A stretch of DNA of 54,100 nucleotides from Stentor coeruleus (Eukaryota; Ciliophora; Heterotrichea; Heterotrichida; Stentoridae), in assembly GCA_001970955.1 (NCBI GenBank), contig MPUH01000440.1:1-54100 (forward strand), in the 5' to 3' direction. Under the pieces are notes generated by a model that was not told the DNA's origin, did not search any database, and saw nothing but the letters and a program-made list of their open reading frames with translations. This document shows, one piece after another, positions 1-11,590 of this stretch. Made by a program: the position numbers and the translations under genes. How positions within the stretch are numbered: the stretch's first letter is position 1; every line of letters begins with the position of its first letter.

Positions 1-3000
1 AATTGAGCCACCTAAGCCACATGTGGAGCCTCCAAAGAAAGAAGAACCAAAGAAAGAGCAACCTAAGAAGAAATCTTCATCATCAAGCTCATCTAGCTCA
101 TCTTCAAGTGGAAAGAAAAAGAAAAATCCAGTAGTTCCTCCTAAGCCACATGTTGAGCCTCCAAAGAAAGAAGAACCTAAGAAAGAACAACCTAAAAAGA
201 AGTCCTCATCATCATCTAGTTCATCTTCAAGTGGAAAGAAGAAGAAAACTCCAATAATCCCTCCTAAGCCACATGTTGAACCACCTAAGCCACATGTTGA
301 ACCACCTAAGCCACATGTTGAACCACCTAAGCCTCATGTTGAGCCACCAAAGAAGGAAGAGCCAAAGAAAGAGCAACCTAAGAAGAAATCATCATCTTCT
401 AGCTCATCCTCAAGTGACAAAAAGAAAACACCAGTTGTTCCTCCTAAACCACATGTTGAACCTCCTAAACCGCATGTTGAACCTCCTAAGCCTCATGTTG
501 AGCCACCAAAGAAGGAAGAGCCAAAGAAAGAGCAACCCAAGAAGAAATCATCATCTTCAAGCTCATCCTCAAGTGATAAAAAGAAAACAACACCAGTTGA
601 TAAAAAGAAAATACCTGTTGTTCCTCCTAAACCTCATGTAGAACCTCCTAAGCCTCATGTTGAGCCACCAAAGAAGGAAGAGCCAAAGAAAGAACAGCCT
701 AAGAAGAAGTCTTCATCTTCAAGCTCATCTTCTAGCGATAAAAAGAAAACACCAATTATTCCTCCTAAGCCTCATATTGAACCTCCTAAGCCTCATGTTG
801 AGCCTCCAAAGAAGGAAGAGCCAAAGAAAGAACAACCTAAGAAGAAATCATCATCTTCAAGTTCATCCTCAAGTGATAAAAAGAAAATACCTGTTGTTCC
901 TCCTAAACCTCATGTAGAACCTCCTAAGCCTCATGTCGAACCTCCGAAGAAAGAAGAACCAAAGAAAGAACAGCCTAAGAAGAAATCTTCATCTTCAAGC
1001 TCATCTTCTAGTGATAAAAAGAAAACACCGGTTATTCCTCCTAAGCCTCATGTTGAGCCACCAAAGAAGGAAGAGCCAAAGAAAGAGCAACCTAAAAAGA
1101 AGTCTTCATCTTCGAGCTCATCATCTAGTGACAAAAAGAAAACACCGGTTGTTCCTCCTAAACCACATGTAGAACCTCCTAAGCCTCCAAAGAAGGAAGA
1201 GCCTAAGAAAGAACAACCTAAGAAGAAATCTTCATCATCTAGTTCATCTTCTAGTGATAAGAAGAAAACAACACCAGTTGTTCCTCCTAAGCCACATGTA
1301 GAACCTCCTAAACCACACGTCGAACCTCCGAAGAAAGAAGAACCAAAGAAAGAACAGCCTAAGAAGAAATCTTCATCTTCAAGCTCATCTTCTAGTGATA
1401 AAAAGAAAACACCGGTTATTCCTCCTAAGCCTCATGTTGAGCCACCAAAGAAGGAAGAGCCAAAGAAAGAACAGCCTAAGAAGAAGTCTTCATCATCTAG
1501 CTCATCCTCAAGTGACAAAAAGAAAATACCAGTTGTTCCTCCTAAGCCACATGTTGAACCTCCTAAGCCTCATGTTGAGCCACCAAAGAAGGAAGAGCCA
1601 AAGAAAGAGCAACCTAAAAAGAAGTCTTCATCTTCGAGCTCATCATCTAGTGACAAAAAGAAAACACCAGTTGTTCCTCCTAAGCCACATATTGAACCTC
1701 CTAAGCCTCATGTTGAGCCACCAAAGAAGGAAGAGCCTAAGAAAGAACAACCTAAGAAGAAATCATCATCTTCTAGCTCATCTTCAAGTGACAAAAAGAA
1801 AACACCGGTTGTTCCTCCTAAGCCACATGTTGAGCCACCAAAGAAGGAAGAGCCAAAGAAAGAGCAACCTAAGAAGAAATCATCATCTTCTAGCTCATCC
1901 TCAAGTGACAAAAAGAAAACACCAGTTATTCCTCCAAAGCCACATATTGAACCACCAAAGAAGGAAGAACCTAAAAAGCCAGAGCCACCTGCTCCTAAGA
2001 AACCAGAAGTTCCTCAAAAAAGAAAATCTTCTTCATCATCAAGTTCATCTTCTAGTGGAAAGAAAAAGACTCCAATCCTTCCCCCTAAGCCACATGTAGA
2101 GCCACCAAAGAAGGAAGAGCCAAAGAAAGAGCAACCTAAAAAGAAGTCTTCTTCGTCTAGTTCATCTTCCAGTGATAAGAAGAAAGTAACACCAGTTATT
2201 CCTCCTAAGCCGCATGTTGAGCCTCCAAAGAAGGAAGAACCAAAGAAAGAACAGCCTAAGAAAAAATCTTCGTCTTCAAGCTCATCTTCAAGTGACAAAA
2301 AGAAAACGCCAGTTATTCCTCCAAAGCCACATGTAGAGCCTCCCAAACCACCAAAGAAGGAAGATCCTAAGAAAGAACAACCTAAGAAGAAATCTTCATC
2401 TTCAAGTTCTTCTTCAAGTGACAAAAAGAAAACGCCAGTTGTTCCTTTAAAGCCACATGTAGAGCCTCCTAAACCTCATGTTGATCCTCCTAAACCGCAT
2501 GTTGATCCTCCTAAACCACATATTGAACCTCCAAAGAAAGAAGAGCCAAAGAAAAAATCTTCTTCATCTAGCTCATCTTCTAGTGATAAAAAGAAAACAA
2601 CACCAGTTGTTCCTCCTAAGCCGCATGTAGAGCCTCCTAAACCACCAAAGAAGGAAGAGCCTAAGAAAGAACAGCCTAAGAAGAAATCTTCATCTTCAAG
2701 TTCATCTTCGAGTGATAAAAAGAAAACTCAGCCTATTCCTCCTAAACCTCATGTTGAACCACCTAAGCCACATGTTGAACCGCCTAAACCACATGTTGAA
2801 CCTCCTAAGAAAGAAGAACCTAAGAAAGAGCAACCTAAGAAGAAATCTTCATCATCAAGTTCATCTTCAAGTGGAAAGAAGAAGAAAACTCCAATAGTTC
2901 CTCCTAAACCGCATGTTGAGCCACCAAAGAAGGAAGAGCCTAAGAAAGAACAGCCTAAGAAGAAATCTTCTTCATCTAGCTCATCTTCTAGTGATAAGAA

Positions 3001-6000
3001 GAAAACAACACCAGTTATTCCTCCTAAGCCACATGTTGAACCTCCTAAGCCACATGTAGAACCTCCTAAACCACACGTAGAACCTCCAAAGAAAGAAGAA
3101 CCAAAGAAAGAGCAACCTAAGAAAAAGTCTTCATCATCTAGCTCATCTTCAAGTAGCAAAAAGAAAACACCAGTTGTTCCTCCAAAACCTCATGTAGAAC
3201 CTCCTAAACCGCATGTTGAGCCTCCTAAACCACATGTTGAACCTCCAAAGAAAGAAGAGCCAAAGAAAGAGCAGCCCAAGAAGAAATCATCATCTTCAAG
3301 CTCATCCTCAAGTGATAAAAAGAAAACACCTGTTGTTCCTCCTAAACCACATGTAGAGCCTCCAAAAAAAGAAGAGCCAAAGAAGGAGCAGCCTAAGAAA
3401 AAATCCTCATCATCAAGCTCATCGTCAAGTGATAAGAAGAAAACACCAATAGTTCCTCCAAAACCGCATGTTGAACCTCCAAAGAAGGAGGAACCTAAAA
3501 AGCCAGAGCCACCTGCTCCTAAGAAACCAGAAGTTCCTCAAAAAAGAAAATCTTCTTCATCATCAAGTTCATCTTCTAGTGGAAAGAAAAAGACTCCAAT
3601 CCTTCCCCCTAAACCACATGTAGAGCCTCCAAAGAAGGAAGAACCAAAGAAAGAGCAGCCCAAGAAGAAGTCTTCATCATCAAGTTCATCCTCAAGTGAT
3701 AAGAAAAAGAAAGCACCAATAGTTCCTCCTAAGCCACATGTTGAACCTCCAAAGAAAGAAGAGCCTAAGAAAGAGCAGCCAAAGAAAGAAGAGCCTAAGA
3801 AAGAACAGCCTAAGAAGAAATCTTCTTCATCTAGCTCATCTTCTAGTGATAAGAAGAAAACAACACCAATTATTCCTCCTAAGCCACATGTAGAGCCACC
3901 AAAGAAGGAAGAGCCAAAGAAAGAGCAACCTAAGAAGAAATCATCATCTTCTAGCTCATCCTCAAGTGACAAAAAGAAAACACCAGTTGTTCCTCCTAAA
4001 CCACATGTTGAACCTCCTAAACCGCATGTTGAACCTCCTAAGCCTCATAAGCCACATGTAGAGCCACCAAAGAAGGAAGAGCCTAAGAAAGAACAGCCTA
4101 AGAAGAAATCTTCTTCATCTAGCTCATCTTCTAGTGATAAAAAGAAAACAACACCAGTTATTCCTCCTAAGCCACATGTTGAACCTCCTAAGCCACATCC
4201 TAAGCCTCATGTTGAGCCACCAAAGAAGGAAGAGCCAAAGAAAGAACAGCCTAAGAAGAAGTCTTCATCTTCAAGCTCATCTTCTAGCGATAAAAAGAAA
4301 ACACCAATTATTCCTCCTAAGCCTCATATTGAACCTCCTAAGCCTCATGTTGAGCCTCCAAAGAAGGAAGAGCCAAAGAAAGAACAACCTAAGAAGAAAT
4401 CATCATCTTCAAGTTCATCCTCAAGTGATAAAAAGAAAATACCTGTTGTTCCTCCTAAACCTCAGTTGATCCTCCTAAGCCACATGTAGAGCCACCAAAG
4501 AAGGAAGAGCCTAAGAAAGAACAGCCTAAGAAGAAATCTTCTTCATCTAGCTCATCTTCTAGTGATAAAAAGAAAACAACACCAGTTATTCCTCCTAAGC
4601 CACATGTTGAACCTCCTAAGCCACATGTAGAACCTCCTAAACAACACGTAGAACCTAAAAAGAAGTCTTCATCTTCGAGCTCATCATCTAGTGACAAAAA
4701 GAAAACACCGGTTGTTCCTCCTAAACCACATGTAGAACCTCCTAAGCCTCCAAAGAAGGAAGAGCCTAAGAAAGAACAACCTAAGAAGAAATCTTCATCA
4801 TCTAGTTCATCTTCTAGTGATAAGAAGAAAACAACACCAGTTGTTCCTCCTAAGCCACATGTAGAACCTCCTAAACCACACGTCGAACCTCCGAAGAAAG
4901 AAGAACCAAAGAAAGAACAGCCTAAGAAGAAATCTTCATCTTCAAGCTCATCTTCTAGTGATAAAAAGAAAACACCGGTTATTCCTCCTAAGCCTCATGT
5001 TGAGCCACCAAAGAAGGAAGAGCCAAAGAAAGAACAGCCTAAGAAGAAGTCTTCATCTTCAAGCTCATCCTCAAGTGACAAAAAGAAAACCCCTATTGTT
5101 CCTCCTAAGCCACATGTTGAACCTCCTAAGCCTCATGTTGAGCCACCAAAGAAAGAAGAGCCAAAGAAAGAGCAACCTAAGAAGAAATCATCATCATCTA
5201 GCTCATCCTCAAGTGACAAAAAGAAAATACCAGTTATTCCTCCTAAACCACATGTTGAACCTCCTAAGCCTCATGTTGAGCCACCAAAGAAGGAAGAGCC
5301 AAAGAAAGAACAACCTAAGAAGAAATCATCATCATCTAGCTCATCCTCAAGTGACAAAAAGAAAATACCAGTTGTTCCTCCTAAGCCACATGTAGAACCT
5401 CCTAAGAAGGAAGAGCCAAAGAAAGAGCAACCTAAGAAGAAGTCTTCATCTTCTAGCTCATCCTCAAGTGATAAAAAGAAAATACCTGTTGTTCCTCCTA
5501 AGCCTCATGTTGAGCCACCAAAGAAGGAAGAGCCAAAGAAAGAGCAACCTAAAAAGAAGTCTTCATCTTCGAGCTCATCATCTAGTGACAAAAAGAAAAC
5601 ACCGGTTGTTCCTCCTAAACCACATATTGAACCTCCAAAGAAGGAAGAACCTAAAAAGCCAGAGCCACCTGCTCCTAAGAAACCAGAAGTTCCTCAAAAA
5701 AGAAAATCTTCTTCATCATCAAGTTCATCTTCTAGTGGAAAGAAAAAGACTCCAATCCTTCCCCCTAAGCCACATGTAGAGCCTCCAAAGAAAGAAGAGC
5801 CTAAGAAAGAGCAACCAAAGAAAGAAGAGCCTAAGAAAGAGCAGCCCAAGAAGAAGTCTTCATCATCAAGTTCATCATCAAGTGATAAGAAAAAGAAAAT
5901 ACCAATAGTTCCTCCTAAACCACATGTTGAGCCTCCAAAGAAAGAAGAACCAAAGAAAGAGCAACCTAAGAAGAAATCTTCATCATCAAGTTCATCTTCA

Positions 6001-9000
6001 AGTGGAAAGAAGAAGAAAACTCCAATAGTTCCTCCTAAGCCACATGTTGAACCACCTAAGCCACATGTTGAGCCTCCAAAGAAAGAAGAACCTAAGAAAG
6101 AAGAGCCCAAGAAAGAGCAGCCCAAAAAGAAATCTTCATCATCAAGTTCTTCTTCAAGTGACAAGAAAAAGAAAACTCCGATAATTCCTCCTAAGCCACA
6201 TGTTGAACCACCTAAACCGCATATTGAGCCTCCAAAGAAGGAAGAACCAAAGAAAGAAGAGCCTAAGAAAGAGCAACCCAAAAAGAAATCTTCATCATCA
6301 AGCTCATCATCTAGTGATAAGAAGAAAACAACACCAATAGTTCCTCCTAAACCTCATGTTGAGCCTCCAAAGAAAGAAGAGCCTAAGAAAGAGCAACCAA
6401 AGAAAGAAGAGCCTAAGAAAGAGCAACCTAAAAAGAAATCTTCATCATCAAGTTCATCCTCAAGTGATAAGAAAAAGAAAACTCCAATAGTTCCTCCTAA
6501 GCCACATGTAGAACCTCCAAAACCACATGTTGAACCTCCAAAGAAAGAAGAACCTAAAAAGCCAGAGCCACCTGCTCCTAAGAAACCAGAAGTTCCTCAA
6601 AAAAGAAAATCTTCTTCATCATCAAGTTCATCTTCTAGTGATAAGAAAAAGAAAACTCCAATAGTTCCTCCTAAGCCACATGTTGAACCACCTAAACCAC
6701 ATGTTGAACCACCTAAACCACATGTTGAACCTCCTAAGAAAGAAGAACCAAAGAAAGAGCAACCTAAGAAGAAATCTTCATCATCATCTAGCTCATCTTC
6801 AAGTGATAAAAAGAAAACTCCAATAGTTCCTCCTAAGCCACATGTTGAACCACATGTTGAACCACCTAAACCACATGTTGAACCTCCTAAGAAAGAAGAA
6901 CCAAAGAAAGAGCAGCCTAAGAAGAAATCTTCATCATCATCTAGCTCATCTTCAAGTGATAAGAAAAAGAAAACTCCAATAGTTCCTCCTAAGCCACATG
7001 TTGAACCACCTAAACCACATGTTGAACCTCCTAAGCCGCATGTTGAACCACCAAAGAAAGAGCAGCCTAAGAAAAAGTCTTCATCATCAAGCTCATCTTC
7101 AAGTGACAAGAAAAAAACAACACCAGTTGTTCCACCAAAACCTCATGTTGAGCCTCCAAAGAAGGAAGAACCTAAGAAAGAGGAGCCAAAGAAAGAAATT
7201 CCAAAGAAGAAATCTTCATCATCTAGCTCATCTTCAAGCAGTAAAAAGAAAGCACCAGTTGTTCCTCCAAAACCACATGTTGAGCCTCCTAAACCACATG
7301 TAGAGCCTCCTAAGCCACATGTTGAACCACCTAAGCCGCACGTAGAACCTCCAAAAAAAGAAGAACCAAAGAAAGAGCAACCTAAAAAGAAATCTTCATC
7401 TTCTAGCTCATCCTCAAGTGACAAAAAGAAAACACCGGTTGAACCTCCTAAACCTCATGTAGAGCCTCCTAAACCACCAAAGAAGGAAGAGCCTAAGAAA
7501 GAACAACCTAAGAAGAAGTCTTCATCTTCGAGCTCATCTTCAAGTAGCAAAAAGAAAACACCAGTTGTTCCTCCTAAACCACATGTTGAGCCACCGAAGA
7601 AGGAAGAGCCTAAGAAAGAACAGCCTAAGAAGAAATCTTCTTCATCTAGCTCATCTTCAAGTGACAAAAAGAAAACTACACCAGTTGTTCCTCCTAAACC
7701 ACATGTAGAACCTCCTAAGCCTCATGTTGAGCCTCCTAAACCACATGTGGAACCTCCAAAGAAAGAAGAGCCTAAGAAAGAAGTACCGAAGAAGGAACAA
7801 CCCAAGAAGAAGTCTTCATCATCATCAAGCTCATCTTCAAGTGATAAGAAGAAAACACCAGTTATTCCTCCAAAACCGCATATAGAGCCTCCAAAGCCGC
7901 ATGTTGAGCCTCCAAAGAAGGAAGAACCTAAAAAGCCAGAGCCACCTGCTCCTAAAAAACCTGAAGTTCCTCAAAAAAGAAAATCTTCTTCATCATCAAG
8001 TTCATCTTCTAGTGGAAAGAAAAAGACTCCAATCCTTCCCCCTAAACCACATGTAGAGCCTCCAAAGAAGGAAGAACCAAAGAAAGAGCAGCCTAAGAAG
8101 AAATCTTCATCATCCAGCTCATCTTCAAGTAGCAAAAAGAAAACACCAATAGTTCCTCCTAAGCCACATGTTGAACCTCCTAAGCCTCATGTAGAGCCTC
8201 CAAAGAAAGAAGAACCTAAGAAAGATCAGCCAAAGAAAGAAGAGCCTAAGAAGGAGCAGCCCAAAAAGAAATCTTCATCTTCAAGTTCATCATCAAGTGA
8301 TAAGAAAAAGAAAACACCAATAGTTCCTCCTAAACCTCATGTTGAGCCTCCTAAGCCTCATGTAGAGCCTCCAAAGAAAGAAGAACCTAAGAAAGAGCAA
8401 CCAAAGAAAGAAGAGCCTAAGAAAGAGCAACCTAAAAAGAAATCCTCATCTTCTAGTTCATCATCAAGTGATAAGAAAAAGAAAACACCAATAGTTCCTC
8501 CTAAGCCACATGTTGAACCTCCTAAACCTCATGTAGAGCCTCCAAAGAAAGAAGAACCTAAGAAGGAAGAGCCTAAGAAAGAGCAGCCCAAAAAGAAATC
8601 TTCATCTTCAAGTTCATCATCGAGTGATAAGAAAAAGAAAATACCAATAGTTCCTATTAAACCACATGTTGAACCTCCTAAGCCGCATGTTGAACCCTCA
8701 AAGAAGGAAGAACCTAAGAAAGAAGAACCAAAGAAGGAACAGCCTAAGAAGAAATCTTCATCGTCAAGCTCATCTTCAAGTGACAAGAAAAAAACTATAC
8801 CAGTTGTTCCTCCAAAACCGCATGTTGAACCTCCTAAACCACATGTTGAGCCTCCTAAGCCACATGTAGAACCTCCAAAGAAGGAAGAGCCTAAGAAGAA
8901 ATCCTCATCATCATCAAGTTCATCTTCAAGTGATAAGAAGAAGAAAACACCAATAGTTCCTCCAAAACCGCATGTTGAACCTCCTAAGCCTCATGTTGAG

Positions 9001-11590
9001 CCTCCTAAACCACATGTAGAACCTCCAAAGAAGGAAGAGCCTAAGAAGGAACAGCCTAAGAAAAAATCCTCATCATCATCAAGTTCATCTTCAAGTGATA
9101 AGAAGAAGAAAACACCAATAGTTCCTCCTAAGCCACATGTAGAGCCCCCAAAGAAGGAAGAACCAAAGAAAGAACAGCCCAAGAAGAAATCTTCTTCATC
9201 GTCTAGCTCATCTTCAAGTGGAAAGAAACAGCCAATTATCCCTCCTAAGCCGCATATTGAACCTCCTAAACCACATGTTGAACCGCCTAAACCACATGTT
9301 GAACCTCCTAAGAAAGAAGAACCTAAGAAAGAGCAACCTAAGAAGAAATCTTCATCATCAAGTTCATCCTCAAGTGGAAAGAAGAAGAAAACTCCAATAG
9401 TTCCACCTAAGCCACATGTTGAGCCTCCAAAGAAAGAAGAACCAAAGAAAGAGCAACCCAAGAAGAAATCTTCATCATCATCTAGCTCATCTTCAAGTGG
9501 CAAAAAGAAGAAGACACCACCAATCGTTCCTCAAAAACCTCATGTAGAGCCCCCTAAGCCACATGTGGAACCACCAAAGCCGCATGTTGAACTTCCTAAG
9601 AAGGAAGAGCCTAAAAAGCCAGAACCGCCTGCTCCTAAAAAACCTGAAGTACCACAAAAAAGAAAATCATCTTCATCATCAAGTTCATCTTCAAGTGGAA
9701 AGAAGAAGAAAACTCCAATAGTTCCTCCTAAACCACATGTTGAACCACCTAAGCCACATGTTGAACCTCCTAAACCACATGTTGAACCTCCTAAGAAAGA
9801 AGAACCAAAGAAAGAACAGCCTAAGAAAAAATCTTCTTCATCAAGCTCATCTAGCTCATCTTCAAGTGGGAAGAAAAAGAAGCAACCAGTTGTTCCTCCT
9901 AAGCCACATGTCGAGCCACCTAAGCCACACGTAGAACCTCCTAAACCACATGTTGAACCTCCCAAGAAGGAAGAACCAAAGAAAGAACAGCCTAAGAAGA
10001 AATCTTCATCATCTAGCTCATCTTCAAGTGGAAAGAAAAAGAAGCAGCCAGTTGTTCCTCCTAAGCCACATGTTGAGCCACCTAAGCCACATGTTGAACC
10101 TCCAAAGAAGGAAGAACCAAAGAAAGAACAGCCTAAGAAAAAATCTTCTTCATCTAGCTCATCTTCAAGTGGAAAGAAAAAGAAGCAACCAGTTGTTCCT
10201 CCTAAACCACATGTCGAACCACCTAAGCCACATGTAGAACCACCTAAACCACATGTTGAGCCTCCAAAGAAAGAGCAACCTAAGAAGAAGTCTTCATCAT
10301 CTAGCTCGTCTTCAAGTGGAAAGAAAAAGAAACAGTCTATTATCCCTCCTAAGCCACATGTTGAGCCACCTAAACCACATGTAGAGCCTCCTAAGCCACA
10401 TGTTGAACCTCCCAAGAAGGAAGAACCAAAGAAAGAGCAGCCTAAGAAAAAGTCTTCATCATCTAGTTCATCTAGCTCATCATCAAGCGGAAAGAAAAAG
10501 AAGCAGCCAGTTGTTCCTCCTAAGCCGCATGTAGAGCCACCTAAGCCACACGTAGAACCTCCTAAGCCACATGTAGAACCACCTAAGCCACATGTTGAGC
10601 CTCCTAAGAAGGAAGAACCCAAGAAAGAACAGCCTAAGAAGAAGTCTTCATCATCAAGCTCATCTTCAAGTGGAAAGAAAAAGAAGCAACCAGTTGTTCC
10701 TCCTAAGCCGCATGTAGAGCCTCTTAAACCACATATTGAACCTCCTAAGAAGGAAGAACCAAAGAAAGAGCAGCCTAAGAAGAAGTCATCATCATCAAGC
10801 TCATCTAGCTCATCTTCAAGTGGAAAGAAAAAGAAACAGCCAATTGTTCCTCCTAAACTGCATGTAGAGCCACCTAAGCCACACGTTGAGCCTCCCAAGA
10901 AGGAAGAGCCCAAGAAAGAACAGCCTAAAAAGAAGTCCTCATCATCAAGCTCATCTTCAAGTGGAAAGAAAAAGAAGCAACCAGTTGTTCCTCCTAAGCC
11001 GCATGTCGAACCACCTAAGCCACACGTAGAACCTCCTAAACCACATGTTGAGCCTCCCAAGAAGGAAGAACCTAAGAAAGAACAGCCTAAGAAAAAGTCT
11101 TCATCATCTAGTTCATCTAGCTCATCTTCAAGTGGAAAGAAAAAGAAGCAGCCAGTTATTCCTCCTAAGCCACATGTCGAGCCACCTAAGCCACACGTAG
11201 AGCCTCCTAAGCCACATGTTGAACCTCCCAAGAAGGAAGAACCAAAGAAAGAACAGCCTAAAAAGAAGTCCTCATCATCAAGCTCATCTTCAAGTGGAAA
11301 GAAAAAGAAACAACCAGTTATTCCTCCTAAGCCACATGTAGAGCCTCCTAAACCACATGTTGAACCTCCTAAGAAGGAAGAACCAAAGAAAGAGCAGCCT
11401 AAGAAGAAGTCTTCATCATCAAGCTCATCTAGCTCATCTTCAAGTGGAAAGAAAAAGAAGCAGCCAATTGTTCCTCCTAAACCGCATGTAGAGCCACCTA
11501 AGCCACATGTAGAACCTCCTAAGCCACATGTTGAGCCACCAAAGAAACAAGAACCATCTGCCCCTAAGAAACCTGAAGCGCCTGCCAAGA
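1..11590 (+). repeat. Main coding repeat array, poly-Ser plus PPKPHVEPP modules
   Basis: About 80 modules of roughly 90-200 nt. Each has a Ser tract, a KKK cluster, a short PVVPPKP hinge, one to five HVEPPKP heptads and the linker KKEEPKKEQPKKK. Modules differ by region: DKKK-TP types dominate 1-9200 and GKKKK-QP types dominate 9800-11500, which suggests local homogenisation. A distinct cassette coding KPEPPAPKKPEVPQKRK recurs near 1976, 3500, 5656, 6559, 7933 and 9616, with a diverged form near 11550. Ser codons are mixed TCN and AGY. Confidence 0.95.

Noticed and set aside
4465..4479. GTTGATCCTCCTAAG, a 15-nt GT-AG string exactly at the frame break
   Set aside because: Removing 15 nt does not change frame, so it leaves the same early stop; and it is simply the codons of a normal VDPPK module.
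273..5779. Other-frame ORFs in the array with Leu/Arg/His-rich products
   Set aside because: They are shadows of the Pro/Lys/Ser frame. Their starts are ATG words inside the cacatgttg (His-Val) codons.
1..11590. CRISPR-like array
   Set aside because: Repeats are protein-coding, of variable length and in frame; there are no unique spacers and the genome is eukaryotic.
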